Shown in pieces: positions 24,126 to 33,461 of a DNA stretch of 42,496 nucleotides. Origin of the DNA: Candidatus Sumerlaeota bacterium (GTDB taxonomy: Bacteria; UBP6; UBA1177); contig SLOD01000101.1 of assembly GCA_007132725.1 (NCBI GenBank), forward strand, positions 1 through 42,496. Reading direction: 5' to 3'. Position numbers and translations under genes: made by a program. Each line of letters starts with the position of its first letter. The first letter of the stretch is position 1. The notes beneath the pieces were generated by a model. That model saw only the letters and a list, made by a program, of their open reading frames with translations, ran no database searches and was not told where the DNA came from.

Positions 24126-25820
24126 ATGCCAAAGTTTACAGACTGGTATTTAAGATGGAAATTACTGGCTCTCAATATTTTGATAGTAATAGTGTTCTCT
24201 ATCATAACCATATACACTGCACGTTATCTTGTTGCAAGTGTTTCAGGAAACCTTGCAGAGTCAACTTTAAGAAATGTAGTCGAAACCACTTATGAAAACA
24301 TTGAAGCGGTAAGGAGAATTAACTCCAAAGATATTCAGGATCAGAGATCTGCTGTCAGAATTTTCCGAGAAATAGAAACTTCTTTAAGCAACATCTCCAT
24401 TTCAGGAGAAGGCAACATAACAGTTCTTGATTCCACTAACGGCAATTGGGTAGTACACCCCACCTTGAAAGGTCAACAGGCTGGAACAGAAGACTATTTG
24501 ACAGAAATACTTAATGAAGGTGACGGAACAGTACATTTCACATCTCCTGAAACAAACAAAAGAACTGTTGCTTTGTATAAAAGCTACAAACCTTTTAACT
24601 GGATAATCATTGCCAGCGTTCCAGTTGAAAGTGCTTCCGGATTTATTTACTCTTTTGGAATAAATGTTGTTATATTTTTTATTCTTGTCATGGCTTTTTA
24701 TGCGTTTCTCACCTACTTCATATCTGAAAAAATAATAATAGATCCTCTCAGGCAGATAAACGAAGCATTCAGAACAGGTGCGAAAGGAGACCTCAATGTA
24801 ACACTTAAGAAAAGGTTTAACGATGAAATAGGGGAAATGACCGAAAACTTCAATGAATTTATTAATACTCTGAAAAACATCATTTTTTCAATAAAGAATA
24901 CTTCAGAAAGCATCCTTAACAGTTCAAATGAAATATCAGGAGGGAACAACCAACTCTCAAGTGCAACTCAGGAAATGGCATCTTCTCTGGAAGAAACTGC
25001 CGCTTCAGTTGAAGAAATAAGTGCATCTATCCATGATACTGCTGAAAACAGCGTACTGCTGACAGAAGGAATCTCAAAAACATCCGACCGGGCTGAAAAA
25101 GGGAAGAAGTATCTTAATCAAATGGAAAAAGCTATTTTTCAGGTAAAAGAATCAAGTGCAAGGATCAGAGAGATCGTTGACATGGTCAATTCCATAGCGT
25201 TCCACACAAACCTCCTTGCTTTAAATGCCGCTGTTGAAGCCGCAAGAGCGGGAGAACAGGGAAAAGGCTTTGCCGTTGTTGCCAACGAAGTGAGAAGTCT
25301 TGCTCAAAGAAGTGCAGATGCCGCAAGTGAAATAAAACAGATAATTGATTCAAATGAAGAATACACTTCCAATGCTGAAAACATAACAAAAGCCACTTCT
25401 CAAATACTGATGGATGTCGTTTTCAACATTCAGAACAATGCTCAGGAAATGAGAGATATTGAAGCACGGTCAAAAGAACAGGCAAAAGGGATCAAGCAGA
25501 TCAACTCTGCCGTTGTTCAGATGGATGAAGTGACACAGAGAAATGCGGCACTGGTCGAGCAGCTTGCAAGCAGTGCAATGGATATGGCTGCAATATCAAA
25601 AAGTCTTAATGACGAAGTATTAAAATTTAAACTGAACGATTCCGGAACATATACAGCCAGCTTTAAACCTCCGGCGGCTCCGGAAACAGAGACCGTCACT
25701 TTTTCACAGGATAAAACTGAAGAAAAAAAACCGGACGATTTCAATGATTTTTCTGACAGCGACAGTGATTTTGAAAGCTCATCTTCTTTTATGGATGATG
25801 ACCAGTTTGAAGAATTTTAA
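24126..25820 (+). CDS. Methyl-accepting chemotaxis protein
   Basis: TGGAGA six bases upstream favours ATG 24126 over the GTG at 24114; the product is 564 aa. TM1 (about 11-35, [20 protein letters not shown]) and TM2 (about 183-206) flank a periplasmic sensor of about 145 residues containing a Cache-like stretch ([22 protein letters not shown] ... [12 protein letters not shown]), so a small organic ligand is likely. A HAMP segment follows ([24 protein letters not shown]), then the coiled-coil signalling domain with the hairpin tip [34 protein letters not shown] that contacts CheA/CheW. The C-terminal tail is very acidic ([20 protein letters not shown]) and lacks a terminal CheR-binding NWETF-type pentapeptide. 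Signals ligand to the flagellar motor or another CheA pathway; no che genes are adjacent. Confidence 0.92.
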   Translation: MPKFTDWYLRWKLLALNILIVIVFSIITIYTARYLVASVSGNLAESTLRNVVETTYENIEAVRRINSKDIQDQRSAVRIFREIETSLSNISISGEGNITVLDSTNGNWVVHPTLKGQQAGTEDYLTEILNEGDGTVHFTSPETNKRTVALYKSYKPFNWIIIASVPVESASGFIYSFGINVVIFFILVMAFYAFLTYFISEKIIIDPLRQINEAFRTGAKGDLNVTLKKRFNDEIGEMTENFNEFINTLKNIIFSIKNTSESILNSSNEISGGNNQLSSATQEMASSLEETAASVEEISASIHDTAENSVLLTEGISKTSDRAEKGKKYLNQMEKAIFQVKESSARIREIVDMVNSIAFHTNLLALNAAVEAARAGEQGKGFAVVANEVRSLAQRSADAASEIKQIIDSNEEYTSNAENITKATSQILMDVVFNIQNNAQEMRDIEARSKEQAKGIKQINSAVVQMDEVTQRNAALVEQLASSAMDMAAISKSLNDEVLKFKLNDSGTYTASFKPPAAPETETVTFSQDKTEEKKPDDFNDFSDSDSDFESSSSFMDDDQFEEF

Positions 25821-25821
25821 G

Positions 25822-28089
25822 TTAAGATATTGAGCCTGACTGGTCAATTACTCCGGGAACGATCACAGTTACAACTTGTGTATCAAGTATTGATCCTGTA
25901 GCCGCATCAATGATATTTAGATATACCTTGAAGCTTCTTGCTGATCCATCTTCCGGCTCGAAGCAGGTATCATTTTCTGCAAGAACTTTGAACCTGAGCC
26001 TGGAACCCTGTATGTCCGCACTTGAAGTTCCTGTTGAAAAGTTGTTGAACCCGTTGTTGTAGCCGGCATCGTTAAATTCAGCAGGGGTGGCAACGACGGT
26101 GGCGGCACAATCATCGGCGGGGAGATATTCAAGTGCTTCAACTTTTTTGATAAAGCATGCCGTATCAAAGTCAGTTACATCGGGATCTCCCTGAGGTTCG
26201 ATATACACTGAAAATGTAGCATATTTTACAAGTGCATCAATTCCATTGACAACAGCTTCTCCCAAACCTGATCCGTTTGATGGTATCTCATAAAGAAGTG
26301 TGGTCCTTCCTGCTCCGGCACAACTTGGAACAACAGCTCCGGTAGAATTTGAAATTTCGGTAAGCTGAGTTCTTGCCGTACTGTTAGTGCTGTTTAAAAC
26401 AGTTATTACTTTTGCACCTATGGCATTAAGTCCGTTAATTGCCTGATCTTTTGAATGGGGTGTATAAACATCCGAACAATATGTCTGCGGAGTGTGAGAG
26501 TCTGCATCGGTAATATGGAGAACTATCGGTATCGAACCTTCTCTGAATCCTACGCCTCCTATGCCGGGACCCGTATATGGAGGTATAGACCCACCTTTCC
26601 AGCTTGTACCTGCTCCTGTTGCCAACAAGTACAAAGATTCATAACCCGATTCAGGGCGGTCACCTCCGTACCTCAGGGTTAAGCTATCAACACCGGCCTG
26701 AGCAATGTTCTCATCGGTAGTTGGAGTTTGCAAAAGTCTGAAAGGAAGATCTCCATGAGAAGTGTATCCATGGCCGCAAACAGGGAAATCCTGCCACTCT
26801 GCACACCCGAAAGCACTATTTGTTATTCTTGTTCTGGTTTGAGGGATTATCGTGTTTCTTAAAGAAGATTTAAGATTACTTATAGCTCCACCCATAGAAC
26901 CTGTCGTATCAACACTGAAAAAAACATCTGCCATTTTTACTGATGGTGAAAATATGAGGTCATCTTCTTCTTCATCCCCTTCAAAAGGGAGTTCAAAATA
27001 AAAGTCTATCCCAACATCTTTCGGTGTGATATCGGGATCACAGATATCTGAACCTACCGCAAGTTCAACCATGTCACTATATCCATTACCGTTGCAATCC
27101 CAATAAAGTCTGCAATCTCTTCCGAGATTTTCGCAATATGGCTCAAGTGCATCAGGAACTCCGTCGCCGTCACTGTCAAGATCAAGAAAGTCAGGGATTC
27201 CGTCCCCGTCAGTATCAGGACATTTGTTTTCTAAATGAAAATCCGGGCACTCTACACTGTCAGGAATACCGTCTCCGTCACTGTCAAGATCCAAATAATC
27301 GGGAACTCCGTCCCCGTCAGTGTCAGGACACCCATCTTCCGGATCGAACGGACATTCATACCAGTCAGGAATACCGTCCCCGTCACTGTCTGTATCAAGG
27401 TAGTCAGGAATGCCATTGCCGTTTGAGTCACGACATCCTGTTTCAGGGTCAAATTCAGGACATTCATACCAGTCAGGAATACCGTCTCCGTCACTGTCTA
27501 TATCACGGTAGTCAGGGATTCCATCTCCATCTGTATCACGGCAGTAAGGCATTTCAATAAAATTTCCATCTTCATCCTTTTCACCTAAAAGCTCAGGACA
27601 CTCATACCAGTCAGGGATACCGTCCCCATCACTGTCTGTACTGAGATAATCGGGAGTCCCATCTTCATTGGTATCAACAAGCGCTCCGTTAGGAGCTTTA
27701 ATACAATTGGGGATGTTGTCTCCGCTTGCATCTTGCATACACCATTCAGGATTATTTCTGTATTTTTCAGGAAGCCGGTATTTGAAGCCGAAACAACTGC
27801 AATATCCCGAACCTTCTTTTTTGTCATCGAAACTATCGTCATCCCCTGTTTCATTGTCCCCGTCTCCACCGGGAAGACCTCCGTTCCCCGGCAACTCTCC
27901 ATTGCCCTCTCCGGGACGATCAGGAGAACACCTGCCTGTTTCAAAGTCACAGTGGTATCCCAAAGGACAATCTGCATTGGACTCGCAATTCTGTTTTGTC
28001 ACAGGGTCAATCTTTTCGTTTGAGCATCCGTAAGCAACTGAAAACAAAGCCGCCGCAACAAATGCTATGACATATCTATTCACTTTCAT
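25822..28089 (-). CDS. Lipoprotein with thrombospondin type 3 repeats and vWA domain
   Basis: TTGGAGA favours the ATG at 28089 (track start 28101); the product is 755 aa. The signal peptide ends SVAYGC (lipobox). Then come a cysteine module (NCESNADCPLGYHCDFETGRC-like), a Gly/Asp-rich linker and about five thrombospondin type 3 repeats of the form DTDGDGIPDYxDxDSDGDGIPDWYECP, which bind calcium. A vWA domain follows (DVFFSVDTTGSMGGAISNLK), whose DTTGS replaces the DxSxS MIDAS by one residue but keeps the Asp-x-Thr-x-Ser layout. The C-terminal domain is Cys-poor with strands. Surface-exposed calcium-dependent adhesion or matrix role is likely from family knowledge. It is convergent with the chemoreceptor gene, one base between stops. 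Confidence 0.88.
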   Translation of the reverse strand: MKVNRYVIAFVAAALFSVAYGCSNEKIDPVTKQNCESNADCPLGYHCDFETGRCSPDRPGEGNGELPGNGGLPGGDGDNETGDDDSFDDKKEGSGYCSCFGFKYRLPEKYRNNPEWCMQDASGDNIPNCIKAPNGALVDTNEDGTPDYLSTDSDGDGIPDWYECPELLGEKDEDGNFIEMPYCRDTDGDGIPDYRDIDSDGDGIPDWYECPEFDPETGCRDSNGNGIPDYLDTDSDGDGIPDWYECPFDPEDGCPDTDGDGVPDYLDLDSDGDGIPDSVECPDFHLENKCPDTDGDGIPDFLDLDSDGDGVPDALEPYCENLGRDCRLYWDCNGNGYSDMVELAVGSDICDPDITPKDVGIDFYFELPFEGDEEEDDLIFSPSVKMADVFFSVDTTGSMGGAISNLKSSLRNTIIPQTRTRITNSAFGCAEWQDFPVCGHGYTSHGDLPFRLLQTPTTDENIAQAGVDSLTLRYGGDRPESGYESLYLLATGAGTSWKGGSIPPYTGPGIGGVGFREGSIPIVLHITDADSHTPQTYCSDVYTPHSKDQAINGLNAIGAKVITVLNSTNSTARTQLTEISNSTGAVVPSCAGAGRTTLLYEIPSNGSGLGEAVVNGIDALVKYATFSVYIEPQGDPDVTDFDTACFIKKVEALEYLPADDCAATVVATPAEFNDAGYNNGFNNFSTGTSSADIQGSRLRFKVLAENDTCFEPEDGSARSFKVYLNIIDAATGSILDTQVVTVIVPGVIDQSGSIS
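27139..27675 (-). repeat. Tandem repeats encoding thrombospondin type 3 units
   Basis: About five near-copies of a 100-110 bp unit with recurring CCGTCxCCGTCACTGTC-like blocks. The repeats lie entirely within the coding frame of the TSP3/vWA lipoprotein and encode its calcium-binding Asp-rich loops. Confidence 0.85.
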
Positions 28090-28149
28090 TTTATTCTCCA
28101 ACGGTTAAGGTTAAACCTTTACTGCATTCAAATATCCAACACAACTATT

Positions 28150-28177
28150 ATTATACTAAAAATCAACTTTATTTCAA
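28150..28177 (-). promoter_or_regulatory. Predicted promoter of the TSP3/vWA lipoprotein gene
   Basis: Minus strand TTGAAA (28177-28172), 16-bp spacer, consensus TATAAT (28155-28150), about 60 bp before the ATG. Confidence 0.6.
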
Positions 28178-28221
28178 TTGAAATGTACGGCAATGTGCAG
28201 AAAATCGAATTTTAGTCAGGA

Positions 28222-30726
28222 TCAGCCTTTATATCCGGTTGACTCAAGTCTGTATTTAATTATATCGGAAACACCGGAATATGTCCTGTAGTCTCCTCTG
28301 CCGTCATCAACGACAAGGGCGGGAACTGTGCGGATACCATACTTTCTTGAAATATCCATATTTTCTTCAGCATCAACAAACTCAACATTGTCATTGTCCT
28401 CTAACTCCACCTTGGCTTTAGGACAATTCGGACAATTTTTTGTTGTAAACAGCATCACTTTATGGCTATGAGGCTTGCTGTGATTTTCCCCAAACCCTGA
28501 ACTGACATGGGATAGATGAGAAATTGCCCTCTTTTCCCTTTGAGAGTTTTCTGAAGATGAAAATCCCGGGATCGAAAGCACTTCAACACCTTTTTCCTCC
28601 TCCCTAACCTTGTTTTCAAAAGGGTTTTCTGATTTAACCCTGGGCTGACTGCCATCACTTGTTTCAACATCGTATTCCACTCTTTTTAAGAATTCCTGCC
28701 TTTTTCCGTCATTCCAGTGTTTTACCGGTCTGTAATATCCTGTAATCCTCGAATAAACCTCGGTTTTAGATCCGCATCCTGGACATATTTCTTTTTCTCC
28801 GGGAATATATCCGCACCTGTCACAGATAGCGTATGTAGGAGATATCGTAAAATAAGGAAGCCTGTATCCGTACGATATTTTTTTCACAAGATCGGCTGCT
28901 ATATCCCATGAAGGAAGCTTCTCTCCAAGGAAAGTATGGAAAACTGTTCCCCCGGTAAACCTCGTCTGAAGATCATCCTGTATCTCAAGTGCTTTAAAAG
29001 GATCGGAAGTATAATCTACCGGAAGATGGCAACTGTTCGTATAGAACGGTGTTTCAGAATCTTTTGCCGCCGTTTTTATTTCAGGCCATCTTTCTCTATC
29101 CATTTTTGCCAAACGATAGGTAGTGGATTCAGCAGGTGTAGCTTCAAGGTTATAAAGATTCCCTGTTTCTTCCTGAAATCCTTTCAACTCTTCTCTCATA
29201 AAATCAAGAACTTCCTGGGCAAACTTTTTGCCGGAAGCTGAAACTATATCGCTGTTCACCCATTTCGCATTCAGGCACATTTCGTTCATACCTATCATTC
29301 CAATCGTAGAAAAATGTGCATTAAAATTACCCAGATACCTCTTTGTGTAAGGATAAAAATTCTGATCGAGCAGCTTTGTACAAACCTCCCGTTTCACCTC
29401 GAGACTTCTTTTAGCAACATTCATAAGATACTTCAGTCTTTTATAGAAATCTGTTTCATCTGATGTATTGTGTGCTATTCTTGGCAGATTTATAGTGACA
29501 ACTCCGACACTTCCGGTCTTTTCTCCACTTCCAAAAAGGCCTCCCGTTTTTTTAAGAAGCTCCCTTTTATCCAGTTGAAGTCTGCAACACATGCTTCTTA
29601 CATCTCCGGGGCTCATATCACTGTTAACAAAATTCTGGAAGTACGGAGTTCCGTATTTTGCAGTCATTTCAAATAAAAGCTTTGCATTTTCAGTTTCCCA
29701 GTTAAAGTTTTTTGTGATGTTGTATGTGGGAATAGGATACTGAAAACCTCTGCCGCTTGCATCACCATCTATCATGATCTCAAGGAAAGCTCTATTGACC
29801 ATGTCCATTTCAACCTGACATTCACCATATGTAAAATTCTGCTCTTTCCCTCCGACAACAGCTCTTTCGTTTCTTAAGTCATCGGGGCACACCCAGTCAA
29901 GTGTAATGTTACTGAAAGGAGATTGAGTTCCCCACCTTGAAGGAATATTGACACCGAACACAAAAGCCTGAACAGCCTGCTTAACCTCTTTGTAGGTGAG
30001 TCTGTCAACTTTTACAAAGGGGGCAAGATAAGTGTCAAAACTGGAAAAAGCCTGAGCTCCCGCCCATTCATTCTGCATTATTCCAAGAAAATTGACCATC
30101 TGGTTAGCTATTGTATGAAGATGGCTTGCCGGAGCAGAAGTTATTTTTCCTGAAACTCCTCCCAATCCAAGCTCTATAAGCTGCTTAAGAGACCATCCTG
30201 CACAGTATGCTGTCAACATTGAAAGGTCATGCAGATGAAAATCTCCCTCCCTGTGAAGTGTCGCCACCTCATCATCATATATTTCACTCAACCAGTAGTT
30301 AGCCGTAACAGCACCGCTGTTGTGCAAGATAAGCCCACCTACGCTGTAGGTAACTGTGGAGTTTTCCTTTACTCTCCAGTCTTCACTTTTAACATAACTG
30401 TTTATTACATTTTTATAGTCAACGACCGTTGACTTCATATTTCTAAGTTTTTCTCTCTGTTTTCTGTACAGAATGTAAGCCTTGGCCACTTCGGTGTAAC
30501 CTGTCTGCTCAAGCGTTTTTTCAACACTATCCTGAACATCTTCAAGAGCCACACTGTCATCTTTGATTTTAGTTTGAAAATTTGCAGTGACCCTTAGAAC
30601 AAGGATATCAAGAATATCCTCATTGTAGATCATAGATGTAGCATCAAATGCTTTTCTGACCGCATTTTTAATCCTTTCCAAATCGAACGACACTAACGTT
30701 CCGTCTCTTTTTTTAAGTTTGAACAT
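28222..30726 (-). CDS. nrdD: Anaerobic ribonucleoside-triphosphate reductase with C-terminal thioredoxin-fold fusion
   Basis: The start is moved to ATG 30726 (track 30774) because the family begins MFKLKKRDGTLVSFDLERIK; the product is 834 aa. Residues 1-90 are an ATP-cone. The catalytic barrel follows (GGLILHNSGAVTANYWLSEIY, DFHLHDLSMLTAYCAGWSL), then the zinc site CDRCGYIPGEKEICPGCG and the glycyl-radical loop SRITGYYRPVKHWNDGK. In most NrdD proteins the polypeptide ends soon after; here a Pro/Ser-rich linker of about 70 residues leads to a thioredoxin/glutaredoxin-like domain (VMLFTTKNCPNCPKAKVELE, then IRTVPALVVDD) with a CPNC redox pair. It makes dNTPs without oxygen. The fused domain may supply electrons or repair. 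nrdG (the activase) is not adjacent. Two NrdR-like boxes lie upstream. Confidence 0.92.
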   Translation of the reverse strand: MFKLKKRDGTLVSFDLERIKNAVRKAFDATSMIYNEDILDILVLRVTANFQTKIKDDSVALEDVQDSVEKTLEQTGYTEVAKAYILYRKQREKLRNMKSTVVDYKNVINSYVKSEDWRVKENSTVTYSVGGLILHNSGAVTANYWLSEIYDDEVATLHREGDFHLHDLSMLTAYCAGWSLKQLIELGLGGVSGKITSAPASHLHTIANQMVNFLGIMQNEWAGAQAFSSFDTYLAPFVKVDRLTYKEVKQAVQAFVFGVNIPSRWGTQSPFSNITLDWVCPDDLRNERAVVGGKEQNFTYGECQVEMDMVNRAFLEIMIDGDASGRGFQYPIPTYNITKNFNWETENAKLLFEMTAKYGTPYFQNFVNSDMSPGDVRSMCCRLQLDKRELLKKTGGLFGSGEKTGSVGVVTINLPRIAHNTSDETDFYKRLKYLMNVAKRSLEVKREVCTKLLDQNFYPYTKRYLGNFNAHFSTIGMIGMNEMCLNAKWVNSDIVSASGKKFAQEVLDFMREELKGFQEETGNLYNLEATPAESTTYRLAKMDRERWPEIKTAAKDSETPFYTNSCHLPVDYTSDPFKALEIQDDLQTRFTGGTVFHTFLGEKLPSWDIAADLVKKISYGYRLPYFTISPTYAICDRCGYIPGEKEICPGCGSKTEVYSRITGYYRPVKHWNDGKRQEFLKRVEYDVETSDGSQPRVKSENPFENKVREEEKGVEVLSIPGFSSSENSQREKRAISHLSHVSSGFGENHSKPHSHKVMLFTTKNCPNCPKAKVELEDNDNVEFVDAEENMDISRKYGIRTVPALVVDDGRGDYRTYSGVSDIIKYRLESTGYKG

Positions 30727-30798
30727 CTCCGACACTCCACCGTACAAATTTGTTAGACGATGAAAAAGGTACACTACTGAAATAAGCTTGTCAACAAA

Positions 30799-30828
30799 AT
30801 TCTACCATATCTTGTGTTTTTCTGACAA
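30799..30828 (-). promoter_or_regulatory. Predicted promoter of nrdD
   Basis: Minus strand TTGTCA (30828-30823), 18-bp spacer, TAGAAT (30804-30799). The promoter-proximal NrdR-like box covers the -10/spacer and the distal box lies just upstream of the -35, a layout fitting repression. Confidence 0.5.
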
Positions 30829-30848
30829 CACCCTACAATATGTGGAGA
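30802..30848 (-). promoter_or_regulatory. Two NrdR-like operator boxes 31 bp apart
   Basis: Box one (30802-30817, plus strand CTACCATATCTTGTGT) and box two (30833-30848, CTACAATATGTGGAGA) both align with the NrdR consensus (ACAC-W-ATAT-A-T-W-GTGT) around a central ATAT. The ATAT cores start at 30807 and 30838, exactly 31 bp apart, the three-turn spacing known for paired NrdR sites upstream of ribonucleotide reductase genes. Box two is the weaker match. nrdR itself is not in the window. Confidence 0.62.
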
Positions 30849-30866
30849 TTTTTTTCAAAGCCCTAT

Positions 30867-32384
30867 TCACCCTGAATTAAACATCGACCTGTTGTAATAC
30901 TGGATAGCTTCAGCAATATTGGCAGCTTCTATCTTTTCTGAACCTGACATGTCAGCAATTGTTCTGCTCACTTTCAATATCCTGGAATAACCTCTTGTTG
31001 ATATTCCCAATTTTTCCATGGCATTTTTCAGCAGTTTTTCCGCACCTTCATTTAATATACAGTACTTATCTATTTCTGAGGCCTGCATTTTTGCATTATT
31101 GTATATTCCTGACTCTTTCAGCCTTTCCTTTTGTATATTGCGTGCCGTTTCAACTCTGTCTCTTATTTTGCTGCTGGTCTCACACTCTTCTTTTTTCCTG
31201 AGATCGTCATAGGGAACAGAATTCACAACGATGGAAATATCTATCCTGTCAAGAAGGGGTCCTGATATTTTCTGTTGATATTTATGTACAGCGGCCGCAC
31301 TGCAGGAACAGGTGTTCTTTCTGTCAAACAGAAACCCGCAGGGACATGGATTCATAGAGGCGACAAGCATGAAACTTGATGGAAACTTCACTGTATGTGT
31401 CGCCCTTGAAATCGAAACCTCCCCATCTTCCATAGGTTGCCTGAGAACTTCAAGAGCATTTCTGTTAAACTCAGGCAGTTCATCAAGGAAAAGGACACCG
31501 TTGTGTGCAAAACTCACCTCTCCCGGTCTGGGTGGACTTCCCCCTCCGACCAATGCAATATGGGAACATGTGGAATGTGGACTTCTAAAAGGTCTTTCAT
31601 TTACAAGACCCTTCCCTTTCAACATGCTTGAAACACTGAACAGCTTAGTTGTTTCTATACTTTCTTCCCTTGAAAGCTCAGGGAGTATCGTGGGCATCCT
31701 TCTTGCAAGCATTGTTTTTCCGCTTCCGGGAGACCCTATCATCAAGATATTGTGACCGCCTGCCGCCGCTATCTCAATAGCTCTTTTTGCCTGCTCATGT
31801 CCTTTTACTTCTGAAAAATCTATTAAATGCTTTGTAGCTTTCTGGCTTGTGACCGGAGTATGGACATTGATCACACCGTCTTTGAGTATAGAGAAGAGAT
31901 CGTTCAATGTTGCTACCGTAGCAACATTGATCTCTGTGATAGCGGCGGCCTCATCCCCGTTTTCCAAAGGGACTATCATACCTTTCAGCCCGCTTTCCTT
32001 GGCTGTTATTGCAAGAGGCAGAACTCCGCTGACCGGTTTCACTTCACCGTTAAGAGCCAGTTCCCCGACTATCATGTAATCTTTTATCGGATCGGGATCT
32101 ATCGAATATATAGATGTGAGTATTGCCGAAGCAATGGAAAGATCAAACCCTGCTCCCTCTTTTCTTATACCGGCAGGAGCCAGATTTATAGTTATCTTAT
32201 TCTGGGGGAATTTGTGTCCTGAATTTATTATTGCCGTTTTAACCCTTTCTTTCGATTCTTTTACAGCACTGTCGGGGAGTCCCACTATCGAAAAACCGGG
32301 CAAACCCCTTGATATGTCGGCTTCAACATCCACTACATTCCCTTCAACTCCGTAGATCGATCCGCATTTAAGGATTGTAAACAT
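30867..32384 (-). CDS. YifB/ComM-family Mg-chelatase-like AAA ATPase
   Basis: GAGG at seven bases favours ATG 32384 (track 32390); the product is 505 aa. N-terminal Lon-like fold (CGSIYGVEGNVVDVEADISRG, GLPGFSIVGLPDSAVKESKE), then Walker A GSPGSGKTMLARRMPTILP and Walker B VLFLDELPEFNR. A C-terminal Mg-chelatase part carries a cysteine cluster (NPCPCGFLF, NTCSCSAAAVHKYQQK) and ends with SRTIADMSGSEKI. ComM proteins form hexameric helicases that drive branch migration in natural transformation in several Gram-negative bacteria; in others the role is undefined. No competence genes are adjacent. Full length for the family (about 505-510). Confidence 0.9.
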   Translation of the reverse strand: MFTILKCGSIYGVEGNVVDVEADISRGLPGFSIVGLPDSAVKESKERVKTAIINSGHKFPQNKITINLAPAGIRKEGAGFDLSIASAILTSIYSIDPDPIKDYMIVGELALNGEVKPVSGVLPLAITAKESGLKGMIVPLENGDEAAAITEINVATVATLNDLFSILKDGVINVHTPVTSQKATKHLIDFSEVKGHEQAKRAIEIAAAGGHNILMIGSPGSGKTMLARRMPTILPELSREESIETTKLFSVSSMLKGKGLVNERPFRSPHSTCSHIALVGGGSPPRPGEVSFAHNGVLFLDELPEFNRNALEVLRQPMEDGEVSISRATHTVKFPSSFMLVASMNPCPCGFLFDRKNTCSCSAAAVHKYQQKISGPLLDRIDISIVVNSVPYDDLRKKEECETSSKIRDRVETARNIQKERLKESGIYNNAKMQASEIDKYCILNEGAEKLLKNAMEKLGISTRGYSRILKVSRTIADMSGSEKIEAANIAEAIQYYNRSMFNSG

Positions 32385-32599
32385 ACGCAACCTCTTTTTA
32401 ATAAAAAAACTGAACCAATATTATTCAATACGGAACAACCTGTCAAATTATAATTAGCAATTAAAAATTCTATATTAGTTTTTCGCACACCCGTTTTAGA
32501 AAAAGCGGGATGGTTTAACAATTTTACCTCAAAAACTTGCTTGCAAAAACAGGGGAAATTATAATTGTGCTGCATTTTTTATTTCAGGGGGTCGTCTTT

Positions 32600-33457
32600 A
32601 TGAAAAAAGGACTCAAAGTTTGCACTGCTATCAGAGATGAAAACTATGAAAACAGAACTATTGATATTCTCAAGTCTAAAGACTGGATTCACTCTTTTGT
32701 GGATATTGATGATATTGTAAATGAACACAGGAAAAACTCTCTTTTCTTTATCGTGGAAGACAGCTACACTTCAATTCTTGATCTCATTGAACTTCATAAC
32801 TCATGTGCTTTGAATTTCTTACCGGTAATAATCCTTTCCAACGAAGGATCCAGACACTGCAACTGGGCAAAAAGAGTGCGTTATCCTGAAAAATATTTTC
32901 AAGTTAAAACCGATTGCTTTATCGAATCTGCAGTGCAGATCATTAGCACTATGGATGCTCTTAGAGATACATATCAGTTTAAAAAAACATCTCAGTTTAG
33001 AGAAGATGTTTCTTCATCTTTTAAAAAACATCCTCTTTTTTCCGATTTCCTTAATGACATTCTCCCCAGAATGCTCGACCTTCTGTACGCAGAAAGGGGA
33101 TCCATCATGATCCTGAACAAAAAAAACAATCTTGTAGTTGAAGCATCAACTAAAAAGGAACTTGTCGGACTTGAGGTTGAATACAAACCCGACAGTGTCG
33201 CATGGACAGTCATTAACAGTGAAAAACCTGTTTTTGTCGAAGATATAGAAAATGATCCCCGTTTTAAAAAAGGAACGGGCTACACTAAAGACTATTTTCT
33301 TTCGACACCAATATTTGTAAACGGAAAAATTATCGGGGTACTGAACCTCTCTGATAAAATGGTTTCATTACTTTTTGACGCATCCGACAATGAAAATGCG
33401 AGGAACCTCCTCAAAATGATCGAGCCTTACTTTTATATTGATCTGCTAAGCTCTTGA
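32600..33457 (+). CDS. GAF-domain protein with degenerate receiver-like N-terminus
   Basis: The start is ATG 32600 after CAGGGGG; the track start at 32537 adds 21 unlikely residues. The 285-aa protein has an N-terminal part (about 1-125) that looks like a receiver-like alpha/beta fold (SLFFIVEDSYTSILDLIEL, LNFLPVIILSNEG) without a clear phospho-acceptor aspartate. A GAF domain follows at about 155-270 (MLDLLYAERGSIMILNKKNN, AWTVINSEKPVFVEDIENDP, FLSTPIFVNGKIIGVLNLSD). The canonical NKxxG-type cyclic-nucleotide motif is not evident. It has no output domain, so it may regulate a partner protein. It is first in a run with a membrane protein, mutL and miaA. Confidence 0.75.
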   Translation: MKKGLKVCTAIRDENYENRTIDILKSKDWIHSFVDIDDIVNEHRKNSLFFIVEDSYTSILDLIELHNSCALNFLPVIILSNEGSRHCNWAKRVRYPEKYFQVKTDCFIESAVQIISTMDALRDTYQFKKTSQFREDVSSSFKKHPLFSDFLNDILPRMLDLLYAERGSIMILNKKNNLVVEASTKKELVGLEVEYKPDSVAWTVINSEKPVFVEDIENDPRFKKGTGYTKDYFLSTPIFVNGKIIGVLNLSDKMVSLLFDASDNENARNLLKMIEPYFYIDLLSS

Positions 33458-33461
33458 TAAT

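Noticed and set aside
27138-27560. 140-aa plus-strand ORF with QEYRPRHCQ-like repeats
   Set aside because: Antisense shadow of the TSP3 repeats.
27139-27675. Tandem repeats as CRISPR or mobile element
   Set aside because: They stay in the frame of the TSP3/vWA lipoprotein and encode calcium-binding repeats.
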